DNA from: JAYSRU01 sp043720875
Lineage (GTDB): Bacteria; Bacteroidota; Bacteroidia; Flavobacteriales_D; Crocinitomicaceae
Direction of reading: 5' to 3'
NCBI GenBank assembly: GCA_043720875.1
Contig: JAYSRU010000196.1
Location: 1 to 64,000, forward strand
Length of the DNA: 64,000 nt
Positions 18,280 through 28,165 of the stretch are shown one piece after another. Both the position numbers and the translations under genes were made by a program. The notes beneath the pieces are model-generated. The model was not told the origin of the DNA, ran no database searches, and saw nothing but the letters and a program-made list of their open reading frames with translations. The number at the start of each line of letters is the position of its first letter. Within the stretch, counting starts at the first letter, position 1.

Positions 18280-18759
18280 TTACTCAACAATACTTTTATC
18301 CAACAAGGTAACCATGGCTAAAAGCACGATATACAATTGGCTTGCTGTTTCATCATCTAATTGTGTTCCGTCGACATCGGGCTCGCTAATTTCCATGGCT
18401 AGAAAGTTAACCAAGTGCTCTTGTCTTGTGTATTCATATAAAATTTCTTCTTCGCCGTTTTCGAAATACTGATCAATAACTTCGAAATATGGTTCTTGAA
18501 ATTCATCAATCAACTCTTCTGTCACTGCTTTAACATTGACTTGTTCTTGTTTGAAAATTTCCATAATTAAACAGAAATAATATACAAGTAGGCCTTCTAA
18601 TTTTTCGTTATCATATTCTATCGCAGCAGACATTACATAACCAATAAGAACTTCTTGCTCTAAGGCAAACGTTTCGGAGATTCTTTCTAAAGCGTCGTCA
18701 TCTAAATTATCAATTTTAGCAATTGCTTTTTCGATGTTGGAGAATTGAATTTGAGTCAT
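18280..18759 (-). CDS. Acidic helical protein of unknown function
   Basis: 159 residues, strongly acidic (for example YFENGEEEILYEYT), all-helical in appearance, with no signal peptide or membrane segment, so cytosolic. I do not recognise the family. It has a divergent promoter arrangement with the DUF2461 gene: its -7 box (18814..18821) lies one base from the opposing -7 box. Codon use looks like its neighbours. Confidence 0.65.
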   Translation of the reverse strand: MTQIQFSNIEKAIAKIDNLDDDALERISETFALEQEVLIGYVMSAAIEYDNEKLEGLLVYYFCLIMEIFKQEQVNVKAVTEELIDEFQEPYFEVIDQYFENGEEEILYEYTRQEHLVNFLAMEISEPDVDGTQLDDETASQLYIVLLAMVTLLDKSIVE

Positions 18760-18798
18760 AAATTAAGTTTAATGTAAATCCTCAGGGAGAATTTGAGA

Positions 18799-18830
18799 TT
18801 GGTTTTTGGCTTGCAAAAGTACTACATTTG
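18799..18830 (+). promoter_or_regulatory. Promoter of the DUF2461 gene
   Basis: TTG (18799..18801), 21 bases, then TACATTTG (18823..18830): both boxes and the spacing match the Bacteroidota consensus. The start codon at 18892 gives a leader of about 55 bases. Confidence 0.65.
18814..18821 (-). promoter_or_regulatory. -7 box of the acidic protein gene
   Basis: The minus strand reads TACTTTTG, an exact TAnnTTTG box, one base away from the opposing box of the DUF2461 promoter. No TTG at the usual distance. Confidence 0.5.
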
Positions 18831-18891
18831 TCTTTCTTATACTAAAATTTAGTGGGTATAAATTAACCTTTTACGATAAGTAATTTCGAGT

Positions 18892-19563
18892 ATGGCATTT
18901 TTCAGTAAAGATTTTGTTGCATTTTTTAAGGAATTGAGCGCAAACAATAACAAAGAATGGTTTGATTTAAACCGTAAACGCTATGAACTTGAAATCAAAG
19001 AACCCTTTAAGAAATTTGTACAATTGTTAATTGATCGAATGGGTAAAAAATATCCAGAAATGATCGGTTTACAGGCCAAAGATTGTATTTTTAGAATTAA
19101 CCGTGATGTCCGCTTTTCCAAAGATAAAATTCCATATAAAACTTCGGTGTCAGCGGTAATTGGAGAAGGCGGTAAAAAATCAAAAAATGGGCGTGGATTT
19201 TATTTCGAACTAACTCCAGATTATGTGCGTATATATGGCGGAATCTACGAAATGGAACGAGAAGATTTGATGGTGTTAAGAGAAGACATTTCGTATTCGC
19301 TTGATAAATTTAAGGCGGCTTATTCAGACCCAAGGTTCATGCATGTTTATGGAGAAATTAAGGGCGAAAAGAATAAAATATTAGCTAAAAACTTGCAAAT
19401 TGCTGCACAAAAAGAACCCTTGCTGTTCAATAAACAATTTTACTATTTCACTGAAATGACTGCAGAAACAGTGCTAGCTGATAACCTTGATAATTTGTTA
19501 TTTACTGCCTATGAAGCACAAGAACCTGTTGAATCTTATTTTTACGCTTTGTTGAATCATTAA
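18892..19563 (+). CDS. DUF2461 family protein
   Basis: 223 residues, cytosolic. It follows the DUF2461 (TIGR02453) pattern: a start with FFKELSANNNKEWFDLNRKRYE, then IFRINRDVRFSKDKIPYKTS, then FYFELTPDYVRIYGGIYEME. The family is widespread and uncharacterised. It is transcribed alone from the 18799..18830 promoter. Nothing about it is unusual. Confidence 0.85.
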   Translation: MAFFSKDFVAFFKELSANNNKEWFDLNRKRYELEIKEPFKKFVQLLIDRMGKKYPEMIGLQAKDCIFRINRDVRFSKDKIPYKTSVSAVIGEGGKKSKNGRGFYFELTPDYVRIYGGIYEMEREDLMVLREDISYSLDKFKAAYSDPRFMHVYGEIKGEKNKILAKNLQIAAQKEPLLFNKQFYYFTEMTAETVLADNLDNLLFTAYEAQEPVESYFYALLNH

Positions 19564-19578
19564 AATCACTTACTTTCG
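19549..19578 (+). promoter_or_regulatory. Possible promoter of the DPP-IV-like gene
   Basis: TTG (19549..19551), 19 bases, then TACTTTCG (19571..19578), one mismatch from the -7 consensus. The TTG lies inside the end of the upstream gene. Weak. Confidence 0.35.
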
Positions 19579-19635
19579 TTCACCTTTTTATGCGGTGATC
19601 TTTTTGAATAATCATACATCTTTAAACAATATACA

Positions 19636-21768
19636 ATGAAAAAATTCCTCTTTACCGTTATCTTGCTTGTTGTTTCAAGTGTTTCTAAGATTTCTTTCGC
19701 ACAAAAAAAGACCTTAACCTTGGCCGATGCTGTAGGTCAACAATATCGAAATTTGGCAGCCAAGAGTATTTTTGGATTTGCGTGGATTCCAAATTCAACA
19801 GAAGATTATTCATATTTGGAAGCTTACCAAACCTTAGTAATTGTGAGCAAGAATGCAACGAAGACTCAAAAAATTAAAATACAAGAAGTAAATACAGCTT
19901 GTGTTGCCGAGTTGAGTTGGTTCAGTGGCATGACTTGGTTAGATGAGCATACATTTTATTTGAGCGACGGCACAAGTTATTACAAGTACAACATTACCAC
20001 CAAAAAAGGAGAAAAATGGGCAAGCGCTTCGGATGAAGCTGAAAATGTAAACTTGAATGATGCTTCTGGAAATATAGCGTACACGTTGAAAAATAACTTA
20101 TACGTGAAAACAATAGCCGGTAAAGTAATTCAAGTAACAAAAGAAGCCACTGGAATCGTGAGCGGGGCGGCAATAGCCCGTAGCGAATTTGGGATTTCAG
20201 GTGGAATTTTTTGGGCACCAACAGGAAAATCAATTGCATTTTATCAAAAAAATGAGCGTGCAGTTGCAGAATATCCCTTGTTAGATATAAATGCTCCAAC
20301 AGGTAAGTTGAAATCTATTCGTTACCCAATGGCTGGGCAAACGTCAGAAACACCTCGAGTTGGAATTATGAAAATTGGAGCTAAAAAGCCAATCTATATC
20401 GATCCTAGACAAGGAAAGGATAACTATTTAACTAACGTAAGTTGGTCAAGTGATGAGAGGTTTATCATACTCGCGGAAGTAAATAGAGACCAAAATCATT
20501 TTTGGGTAAATAAATATGATGCGGTAACAGGAAAATTTCTTGCAACGCTTTTTGAAGAAAAAAATGATAAATGGGCAGAACCTGAGCATCCTGCATTTTT
20601 CCATTCGAAAGGATCCAATGACTTTATTTGGATTTCAGAGCGTGATGGGTACAATAACCTATATTTATATGACATTAATGGGACTTTGATAAAACAACTT
20701 ACCGCTAATAAATTTATGGTGAAGTCCATTGTTGAAGGATTAGAAGGGGATAAGATATTTTTCACAGCCACCGGAATTGACCCAAAAAACACAATGCTTT
20801 TTAGCGTAGATTTTAACGGTTCACAAACGCAACTTACAACAACTCCAGGAGTGCATGCCAACGTTGTACACCCAAAAGGTGCTTTGTATTTTGATCAATA
20901 TTCATCGTTAGCGATTCCGAACGTTGCTCAAATTTGTTCAATTTCTGGAACAATAGTGAAAGAATTAATTGCTGCAGAAAATCCGTTAAAAGATTATACG
21001 GTAGGTACGGTAGAGTTTTTAAAACTTTCAGCTGAAGACGGGCAGGAACTACATGCACGTATTGTAAAGCCAAGCAACTTCGATGCTTCAAAAAAATATC
21101 CTGTTCTAGTTTATGTTTATGGTGGTCCGCATGCCCAAATGGTTACCAATGAATTTATGGGAAATGTAGATTACTGGATGCTATGGATGGCAGAACAAGG
21201 TTACGTTGTATTTACCTTAGATAATCGTGGATCAGGTGAACGCGGAACAGCGTTCGAACAAGTGATTCACCGCCAAGTTGGAACTGCAGAAATAGCGGAT
21301 CAAATGGTAGGCGTAAATTACCTGAAAAGTTTGAATTTTGTGGATGGTAATCGAATTGCGGTGCATGGATGGAGTTTTGGTGGATTTATGACGACCTCAT
21401 TATTGTTAAGACAACCAGATGTTTTTAGAGCAGGGGTTGCAGGCGGACCAGTAACAGATTGGAAATATTATGAAATCATGTACGGTGAAAGATATATGGA
21501 TCGTCCGCAAGAAAATGAAAAAGGATATGAGCAAGCAAGCACTTTGACGCATGCAGACAAATTAAAAGGAAAGTTATTGTTGATTCATGGAACTATCGAC
21601 GATGTTGTGGTAATGCAACATTCAGAAGCGCTAATTAAAAGATTTGTAGAGGTGGATAAACAGATGGATTTCTTTGTTTACCCAATGCACGAACACAACG
21701 TAAGAGGAAAAGATCGCATTCATTTAATGACAAAAGTGTTGAATTACATTTTGGATAATAATAAATAA
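19636..21768 (+). CDS. Dipeptidyl-peptidase IV-like S9 serine peptidase
   Basis: 710 residues. A signal peptide (residues 1-22, ending SFAQ) sends it to the periplasm. A beta-propeller (about 60-470) is followed by an alpha/beta-hydrolase domain. The catalytic triad by position is Ser580 in GWSFGGF, Asp655 in GTIDDVV and His687 in HEHNVRG. DPP-IV enzymes remove X-Pro dipeptides and in Bacteroidota feed peptide use. The fused E1 gene follows after 29 bases, probably by chance of position. Confidence 0.9.
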   Translation: MKKFLFTVILLVVSSVSKISFAQKKTLTLADAVGQQYRNLAAKSIFGFAWIPNSTEDYSYLEAYQTLVIVSKNATKTQKIKIQEVNTACVAELSWFSGMTWLDEHTFYLSDGTSYYKYNITTKKGEKWASASDEAENVNLNDASGNIAYTLKNNLYVKTIAGKVIQVTKEATGIVSGAAIARSEFGISGGIFWAPTGKSIAFYQKNERAVAEYPLLDINAPTGKLKSIRYPMAGQTSETPRVGIMKIGAKKPIYIDPRQGKDNYLTNVSWSSDERFIILAEVNRDQNHFWVNKYDAVTGKFLATLFEEKNDKWAEPEHPAFFHSKGSNDFIWISERDGYNNLYLYDINGTLIKQLTANKFMVKSIVEGLEGDKIFFTATGIDPKNTMLFSVDFNGSQTQLTTTPGVHANVVHPKGALYFDQYSSLAIPNVAQICSISGTIVKELIAAENPLKDYTVGTVEFLKLSAEDGQELHARIVKPSNFDASKKYPVLVYVYGGPHAQMVTNEFMGNVDYWMLWMAEQGYVVFTLDNRGSGERGTAFEQVIHRQVGTAEIADQMVGVNYLKSLNFVDGNRIAVHGWSFGGFMTTSLLLRQPDVFRAGVAGGPVTDWKYYEIMYGERYMDRPQENEKGYEQASTLTHADKLKGKLLLIHGTIDDVVVMQHSEALIKRFVEVDKQMDFFVYPMHEHNVRGKDRIHLMTKVLNYILDNNK

Positions 21769-21797
21769 TTGTTTCTTCAAAACACATAAGCACAACA

Positions 21798-23882
21798 ATG
21801 GCAACAACAAAGCAATTAACAAAGTCGAGCATTCAACTGGATGTATTGTATACTGCATTTCGTAAAATGGCAACAGCAAAAACGTTGGCAGAAAAATACG
21901 AAGACACCAAGGAAATTACAGCGAAATACGTGCATGCCACATCGCGTGGACACGAAGCAATTCAATTAGCTGTTGGGTTGCAATTACGCGCACAAGATTG
22001 GGTTTCTCCCTACTACCGAGACGATAGCATTCTTCTAGGCATGGGGATTTCACCTTATGAATTAATGCTGCAAGTTTTTGCTAAAAAAGACGATATTTTT
22101 TCAGGAGGTAGAACGTATTATTGTCACCCGTCTTTAAACAGAGCTGACATGGCAAAAATTATTCATCAATCTTCCGCAACGGGCATGCAAGCCATTCCAA
22201 CAACTGGAATTGCAATGGGTGTTCAATACCGTGAAAAGCAAGGTTTAGATACATGGGAGAAAGGTAATGCGCCGGTTGTTGTTTGTAGTTTGGGCGATGC
22301 ATCTTGCACCGAAGGTGAGGTGAGTGAAGCTTTGCAAATGGCGGCGTTAAAACAATTTCCGATCGTATTTTTAGTACAAGATAACGGATGGGATATTTCG
22401 GCAAATGCAGCTGAAACACGTGCGCAAGATATTACCAAATATGCCCAAGGCTTTAATGGAATTGAAGTGCGAACCATTGACGGCAGTGATTTTGAGCTGT
22501 CTTATTCAACGATAAAAGAAGTATTTGATACAGTTAGAATCGAACGCAGACCATTTATTGTTCATGCTAAAGTTCCTTTGCTAGGACATCATACCTCTGG
22601 TGTACGTAAAGAATGGTATCGGGATGATTTAGAAGAAGCAGGATTGAGAGATCCCTATCCAAAATTATTGAATTTGATTCTTGAAAATGGAGGAACAAAT
22701 TCAGAAATTGAAGCGATTGAAGCTGAAGTAAACGATCTTGTAAATTCAGATTACGACAAAGCTTTGAATGCAGAAGATCCTTCACCAAGTTCGGTGATTG
22801 ACCATATTTTCGCACCTACTCCGATTACGGAAGAAAAAGGAGAACGCACACCAGCTGGGAAAAAGAAAACTGTAATGGTTGATTCTGCCTTATTTGCAGT
22901 GCGCGAATTGATGGCAAAGCATCCGGAGTCATTGCTTTACGGTCAAGATGTTGGTGGAAGATTAGGAGGTGTTTTTCGTGAAGCTGCAACGTTAGCACAA
23001 ACTTTTGGAGACGATCGCGTTTTCAATACACCCATACAAGAAGCATTTATTATCGGTAGCACAGTCGGAATGGCTGCTACAGGACTTCGGCCTTTCGTAG
23101 AAGTACAATTTGCAGATTACATTTGGCCCGGTTTGAACCAATTATTTACAGAAGTGAGTAGATCCTATTATTTATCGAATGGTAAATGGCCTGTAAGTGC
23201 AGTTATTCGTGTTCCAATTGGTGCATACGGATCTGGCGGACCTTATCATTCCTCAAGTGTAGAATCTGTTCTCACAAATATTAGAGGAGTAAAAATTGTT
23301 TACCCTTCAACTGGTGCCGATCTCAAGGGGTTAATGAAAGCAGCTTATTATGATCCAAACCCAGTTGTAATGCTGGAACACAAAGGATTGTATTGGAGTA
23401 AAATTCCAGGAACAGAAGGAGCCATGTCTGTTGAGCCAGACGAAGATTATATTATCCCAATTGGTAAGGCGAGAATTGTTCAAGAAGCAGCACCTGAAAG
23501 AATAAAATCTGGCGAAAGTTTTACGGTAATCACGTATGGTATGGGTGTTTATTGGGCAACAAATGCGTGCAAAGATTTTGCTGACAAGGTAGAAATAGTT
23601 GATTTAAGAACATTACATCCACTTGATATGGATGCGATCTACGCCTCTGTGAATAAGCACGGAAAAGTAATGTTGGTAACGGAAGAGTCGGTTGAAGCTA
23701 GCTTTACCTTAGGTTTGGCAGGAAGAATACAACGTGATTGTTTTAAAAATTTGGATGCGCCAATTTCAATTGTTGGGGCAATAGATACGCCAGCAATTCC
23801 ATTAAACAGTATTTTAGAAGCTACTTTATTGCCGAATGCAGAGAAGGTAAAAACAGAAATGTTAAAATTATTAGCGTATTAA
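21798..23882 (+). CDS. 2-Oxoacid dehydrogenase E1, fused alpha-beta (branched-chain type)
   Basis: 694 residues joining both E1 chains. The alpha part (about 1-340) has the TPP loop GDASCTEGEVSEAL...QDNGWDIS. A linker of about 20 residues leads to the beta part (355-694), with YGQDVGGRLGGVFREAATL, RVPIGAYGSGGPYHSSSVES and LRTLHPLDMDAI. Fused E1 of this kind is typical of Bacteroidota and is usually assigned to branched-chain 2-oxoacid (2-oxoisovalerate) dehydrogenase. E2 and E3 for it are not nearby. Confidence 0.88.
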   Translation: MATTKQLTKSSIQLDVLYTAFRKMATAKTLAEKYEDTKEITAKYVHATSRGHEAIQLAVGLQLRAQDWVSPYYRDDSILLGMGISPYELMLQVFAKKDDIFSGGRTYYCHPSLNRADMAKIIHQSSATGMQAIPTTGIAMGVQYREKQGLDTWEKGNAPVVVCSLGDASCTEGEVSEALQMAALKQFPIVFLVQDNGWDISANAAETRAQDITKYAQGFNGIEVRTIDGSDFELSYSTIKEVFDTVRIERRPFIVHAKVPLLGHHTSGVRKEWYRDDLEEAGLRDPYPKLLNLILENGGTNSEIEAIEAEVNDLVNSDYDKALNAEDPSPSSVIDHIFAPTPITEEKGERTPAGKKKTVMVDSALFAVRELMAKHPESLLYGQDVGGRLGGVFREAATLAQTFGDDRVFNTPIQEAFIIGSTVGMAATGLRPFVEVQFADYIWPGLNQLFTEVSRSYYLSNGKWPVSAVIRVPIGAYGSGGPYHSSSVESVLTNIRGVKIVYPSTGADLKGLMKAAYYDPNPVVMLEHKGLYWSKIPGTEGAMSVEPDEDYIIPIGKARIVQEAAPERIKSGESFTVITYGMGVYWATNACKDFADKVEIVDLRTLHPLDMDAIYASVNKHGKVMLVTEESVEASFTLGLAGRIQRDCFKNLDAPISIVGAIDTPAIPLNSILEATLLPNAEKVKTEMLKLLAY

Positions 23883-23936
23883 TAACGTAACGATTCGTTA
23901 AAAGAGGATTGTAATAGAACACTTAAAAATAGATTT

Positions 23937-24716
23937 ATGAAAAACGTATGGATAGCAATTTTAACACTTACATTTTTTGCGTGCGGTGAAGACAAAGGAG
24001 CAGAAGACAAAGAGAATTTGGGTGTTTTGGGTCAAAATTTAGCCAATTTGCCGGCTCAATTGGCTCAAATTGATAGCGCTAAAATGAGTACTTGGAGCGA
24101 AGGTAGCAGTTTGAATTATTCCAAACTAGATGGCTTAGTAAGTATTGGTGTCAAAATGTATTTTGATGGTAAAAATGTAGAAAAATACGTTGAAAATTTT
24201 ACAGAACAAGGCAAAGGAGGCATGCGTGCTTATTATTTAAAAGAGGCTAAAATATTTGCAATCTATGAATTGTATGAAGAAAACAGCAATCCTGAAAAAG
24301 CATATATGGTAGAGCGTTATTCGTTAGTTGCGAATGACAAAGTAACCGAATGTACAGAGCGTGTGGCGGATTTTGAGACTGACTTAATCAACAAGTCGTT
24401 CCAAAAATCAGAAGTGAAATCAATTGACATTGCTAGAATGATTAGGGCGATAAATCAAAAGGGAGAATTCGCAACAACTTTTCAAGGATTTTTGGACCAA
24501 GGTGGGGTAGTGTATATGTTGGTGGGAGAACCAAAACCAGGGAAGGATGCTTTTACTTCGGCCTTACAAGTGGATATGCGTGATCAATTAATTCACGATT
24601 TAATGTCGGATCCTGACATTTACATTAACCGAAAAGTGAGAGTTGAGTATGAATCGATGACTGATCCTAATTCAGGATTTACGGCTCAGCTTTACTTGCA
24701 TGGAGATTTTATCTAA
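23937..24716 (+). CDS. Putative lipoprotein of unknown function
   Basis: 259 residues. A short signal (MKNVWIAILTLTFFACGED) with a lipobox FFAC makes Cys16 the likely lipid anchor. The acidic sequence after the Cys (GEDKGAEDKE) resembles the surface-export signal described for some Bacteroidota lipoproteins. The rest is a soluble alpha/beta protein with no motif I recognise. It is transcribed with the fused E1 gene or alone; a GNAT gene follows after 26 bases. Confidence 0.7.
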   Translation: MKNVWIAILTLTFFACGEDKGAEDKENLGVLGQNLANLPAQLAQIDSAKMSTWSEGSSLNYSKLDGLVSIGVKMYFDGKNVEKYVENFTEQGKGGMRAYYLKEAKIFAIYELYEENSNPEKAYMVERYSLVANDKVTECTERVADFETDLINKSFQKSEVKSIDIARMIRAINQKGEFATTFQGFLDQGGVVYMLVGEPKPGKDAFTSALQVDMRDQLIHDLMSDPDIYINRKVRVEYESMTDPNSGFTAQLYLHGDFI

Positions 24717-24742
24717 CATACAACCACAGTTTCATTTCCTAA

Positions 24743-25195
24743 ATGGTCTCACCTCGAATTAGAGCATATCACGTTACAGATAAAGAAAATGTAGTAGTGC
24801 TGTTGGATTTAAATACACCACAGTATTTTGCAGCCGAAGAAAAACAAGATTTTATTTCCTATTTGGAGAATGAAATAGAATATTACTATGTTGCTGAATT
24901 AGACAACGCAATAATAGCTTGCAGGGGATTTAATTTTGCGAAAGATGACACGAATGGATTTATCGTATGGGATATCGTTCATCCTGAATTTCAAGGTAAG
25001 GGAGTTGGGAAATCACTGTTGAATTTCAGAATAGAAAAGTTGCAGTCATTTGACAGTATCAATAAAATAACAGTCAGAACATCCCAACACGTCTTTGCAT
25101 TTTATGAAAAGGCTGGATTTAATCTAGTTGACATTAAAAAGAATTATTGGGCTGAAGGATTCGATTTATACCATATGGAATTATTGTTGCACTAG
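24743..25195 (+). CDS. GNAT family N-acetyltransferase
   Basis: 150 residues, a complete GNAT fold. The acetyl-CoA loop is VHPEFQGKGVGKSLL (near residues 81-95), and the C-terminal strand-helix with the family's HVFAFYEKAGF follows. The acceptor substrate is not predictable. It stands between a lipoprotein and a histidine kinase, with no evident functional link. Confidence 0.85.
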   Translation: MVSPRIRAYHVTDKENVVVLLDLNTPQYFAAEEKQDFISYLENEIEYYYVAELDNAIIACRGFNFAKDDTNGFIVWDIVHPEFQGKGVGKSLLNFRIEKLQSFDSINKITVRTSQHVFAFYEKAGFNLVDIKKNYWAEGFDLYHMELLLH

Positions 25196-25244
25196 AACCT
25201 AAAAATGTTTAATTTCAACCTTTTAAAATGATTTTATTAATTAT

Positions 25245-26459
25245 ATGTTGAGATTAGTTGAATTGATTTTAAATTGTGGTGTAAAAACCCAGTACCAGAC
25301 TTGGCAAATCCACTTAACTCGAAAATTGAATGCGATTGCATTAGTTTCTTCTATCAATGGAATTGTTGCCATTGCTTTTTGTGCTTGGCTAGGTATCAAT
25401 GATTTTTTGTACGACTTTCTTTTCGTTATTTGCTTGTCTCCAGTAATTGTATTGTTTAATTTTTACAAAAATTACGTATGGTCAATATATTTTTTCTTTT
25501 TCTGTAGTATATGTGTCACATTACCTATTTTAACACTAAAAATGGGCCTCGCTTCTAATATTTATCTGTTTTATTTCCCAGTTGTCATAAGTTTAGTACA
25601 AATTCTCGGAAGAAAAGAACTTGTTAAACACCTTATGTATTTTGGAATTATTATTATAGTAACTGTGTTTTTTTTAGGATATGGAATTTTTAACGACCTA
25701 CTTCATATTAACTTCCCTACCGAGATTGTTTTTCTTGTGTCTATATTTAATTTAATACTATCATTGGTAACAACAATCATATTCACACTAATTATTACCA
25801 AGGAATCGATTGCGCAAGAAACAAAATTAAATACCTTAGTAAAAGAAAAAGATCTTTTATTGGCTGAGGTTTTCCACAGGGTAAAGAATAACATGAATAT
25901 CGTTACAAGCTTATTGAATCTGAAGAAAAACATGGCAGATTCGTGTGAAGTAAAATCCGCGTTGGAAGATTGTCAAAATCGAATATATTCTATGGCGTTA
26001 GTGCACAATACTATTTACAGAAGCAAAGATTTCATTGGATTAAATTTTAAGGCCTATGTGCAAAAATTGGTGCATGAAATTTCAACTTCACTCGGACATG
26101 CCAATGAAGTTGAAATTGTCTTAAAGATGGAAAACACCGATTTAGATTTGGTCAACGCTATTCCCTGCGGATTAATCTTAAATGAACTCATTACCAATTC
26201 CTTTAAATACGCAAAAGAAGATGGTAAAATCTTAGTCATTACTATCGACATTCAAAAAAATGATAATACCATTGTATTTCAGGTGAGTGACAATGGTCCA
26301 GGAATTTTGAATTTAAATGAAACCGAAAATTCAACATTAGGAATTGAACTCATCAAATCTTTAACGGAACAAATTGATGGAATGTGTTCCTTTTCTAATG
26401 ATAACGGATTAAAGTTTACCCTTACATTTCAATTAAAACATGAAGTGAAGCTGCGGTAA
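25245..26459 (+). CDS. Membrane sensor histidine kinase, HisKA_2 type
   Basis: 404 residues. About six membrane segments (residues 30-185) with no periplasmic domain of size, then a HisKA_2 dimerisation domain with His211 in VFHRVKNNMNIV. The ATPase domain shows the N box (CGLILNELITNSFKYA) and VSDNGPGI. No receiver domain or response regulator gene is adjacent. A paralogue with the same build lies at 31755..32984. The stop is immediately next to the stop of convergent tyrS. Confidence 0.85.
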   Translation: MLRLVELILNCGVKTQYQTWQIHLTRKLNAIALVSSINGIVAIAFCAWLGINDFLYDFLFVICLSPVIVLFNFYKNYVWSIYFFFFCSICVTLPILTLKMGLASNIYLFYFPVVISLVQILGRKELVKHLMYFGIIIIVTVFFLGYGIFNDLLHINFPTEIVFLVSIFNLILSLVTTIIFTLIITKESIAQETKLNTLVKEKDLLLAEVFHRVKNNMNIVTSLLNLKKNMADSCEVKSALEDCQNRIYSMALVHNTIYRSKDFIGLNFKAYVQKLVHEISTSLGHANEVEIVLKMENTDLDLVNAIPCGLILNELITNSFKYAKEDGKILVITIDIQKNDNTIVFQVSDNGPGILNLNETENSTLGIELIKSLTEQIDGMCSFSNDNGLKFTLTFQLKHEVKLR

Positions 26460-27743
26460 TTATTCAACCACAAGAATAAAGTTATTCTTTTTTCCTTTGC
26501 CTAATAACACATAACGATTTGAAATTAAATCATGCTGTGTTATCATTTTATCTCCATCAACCTTTTCTTTATTCACCGTGATCGCATTGGCAGCCAATTC
26601 TCTTTTAGCTTCGCCATTGGAAGCAAGAAAATTTCCTTTTCCAACCAAAGCATCTGTAATACTTAATCCACTGTCAAATTCTGTTCTTGAAATTATTGCT
26701 TGTGGAACGCCTTCGAAAATTTCTGAAAATTGTTGTGCATTAAGCTTTTTGAGTTCTTCTGCACTTGCTTTTCCGAACAAAATATTACTCGCATTTATTG
26801 CCGAATCTAGGGCTTCTTGACCATGAACCCTCACTGTAACTTCTTCTGCAATTGCTTTCTGCAAAGAACGTAAATGCGGAGCTTCTAAATGGTCAACTTC
26901 AATTTTTTCAATTGTTTCTTGCGACATTAACGTATAAAAACGGATTAATTTTTTCGCATCTTCATCGCTTGCATTCAACCAAAATTGGTAAAAAGCGAAG
27001 GGCGACGTTTTTTCAGCATCTAGCCAAACCGTTCCACTTTCCGTTTTTCCGAATTTTCCGCCGTCAGATTTTGTTAATAGCGGACACGTAAGTGCAAAAG
27101 CTTCACCATTTGCTTTTTTACGAATCAATTCTGTTCCTGTGGTAATATTTCCCCACTGATCAGATCCACCAATTTGAAGTTTACAATTATGGTGCGTGTA
27201 AAGGTGAAGAAAATCATACCCTTGCAGTAGCTGGTAAGAGAATTCGGTAAAGCTTATTCCTGTTTCGATTCTTTTCTTCACAGAATCTTTCGCCATCATA
27301 TAATTGACCGTAATGTGTTTTCCAATGTCACGAATGAAGTCTAAAAAACTGAAATCTTTCATCCAATCATAGTTATTTAGCATCAACGCGGGATTATTTG
27401 GTGCGTTGAAGTCTAAAAATCGTTTCAATTGTTGACTTACCCCTTCCACATTTTTTGCTAATTGTTCTGGCGTTTGTAGATTTCGTTCGGCAGATTTTCC
27501 TGATGGATCTCCAACCATTCCAGTCGCCCCTCCAACCAATGCAATGGGCTGATTACCTGAGCGCTGTAAGTGAACCAATAACATGATCGGCAATAAGTTG
27601 CCTACATGCAAAGAATCTGAAGTTGGATCAAAGCCGACGTAACCTGCCGTCATTTCTTTCAACAATTGCGCTTCGGTTCCAGGCATCACATCGTGAATCA
27701 TCCCTCTCCATTTCAGTTCCTCTATAAAATTTATTGCTTTCAC
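26460..27743 (-). CDS. tyrS: Tyrosyl-tRNA synthetase
   Basis: 427 residues. The class I HIGH motif appears as HVGNL in YVGFDPTSDSLHVGNLLPI. The tyrosine pocket is GSDQWGNITTG, and the KMSKS-like loop is KFGKTESG. A C-terminal S4-like tRNA-binding domain follows (ALVGKGNFLASNGEAKRELA). It charges tRNA-Tyr. A consensus promoter lies at 27770..27801. Its stop codon directly abuts that of the convergent kinase gene. Confidence 0.95.
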   Translation of the reverse strand: MKAINFIEELKWRGMIHDVMPGTEAQLLKEMTAGYVGFDPTSDSLHVGNLLPIMLLVHLQRSGNQPIALVGGATGMVGDPSGKSAERNLQTPEQLAKNVEGVSQQLKRFLDFNAPNNPALMLNNYDWMKDFSFLDFIRDIGKHITVNYMMAKDSVKKRIETGISFTEFSYQLLQGYDFLHLYTHHNCKLQIGGSDQWGNITTGTELIRKKANGEAFALTCPLLTKSDGGKFGKTESGTVWLDAEKTSPFAFYQFWLNASDEDAKKLIRFYTLMSQETIEKIEVDHLEAPHLRSLQKAIAEEVTVRVHGQEALDSAINASNILFGKASAEELKKLNAQQFSEIFEGVPQAIISRTEFDSGLSITDALVGKGNFLASNGEAKRELAANAITVNKEKVDGDKMITQHDLISNRYVLLGKGKKNNFILVVE

Positions 27744-27769
27744 TCGGTTTGATGTTTTTTGTTTGAGTA

Positions 27770-27801
27770 CAAAGATAACTTTCTTAAAGACAAGAATTCA
27801 A
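27770..27801 (-). promoter_or_regulatory. Promoter of tyrS
   Basis: The minus strand reads TTG (27799..27801), 21 bases, then TATCTTTG (27770..27777). Both boxes match the Bacteroidota consensus, 26 bases upstream of the tyrS start. Confidence 0.7.
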
Positions 27802-27875
27802 TTCAAAATCAAATTTGTTATTTAGAGGTAATTATTGAGTAGCTTTATCAAGTAATTGTAGAAATCAATTCCATC

Positions 27876-28049
27876 ATGAAAAAAATAATTCCATACGTAG
27901 CTGGGGCAGTAGTGTTTTTTTTGATTTATTTTTTTGTTTATAAGCATGAAGCCAAAGATTCATTGTTAAGAACAATTATGTCTTTGTTTTTTGTGATTCT
28001 ATTTACAGCAGGCTATACGTTTCTTTCTAGAAAAAAGAAAAATAACTAA
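27876..28049 (+). CDS. Small two-helix membrane protein
   Basis: 57 residues starting MKKIIPYVAGAVVFFLIYFF and ending SRKKKNN. Two hydrophobic helices (about 5-22 and 34-50) are joined by a charged turn, and the Lys-rich tail predicts a cytosolic C-terminus. It fills the space between tyrS and the 3-hydroxyanthranilate dioxygenase gene. I do not recognise a family. The start is supported by the Lys-Lys opening typical of inner-membrane proteins. Confidence 0.5.
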   Translation: MKKIIPYVAGAVVFFLIYFFVYKHEAKDSLLRTIMSLFFVILFTAGYTFLSRKKKNN

Positions 28050-28165
28050 TTCAACAATTATTTAGACTAGAAATTTCATTACTCAATAATTAGGAATAAA
28101 AAATATTCTATTTCATTTTAGTTCATCTTTTCAAAAACAAGTAACTTAGCAAAAAATATATCATT

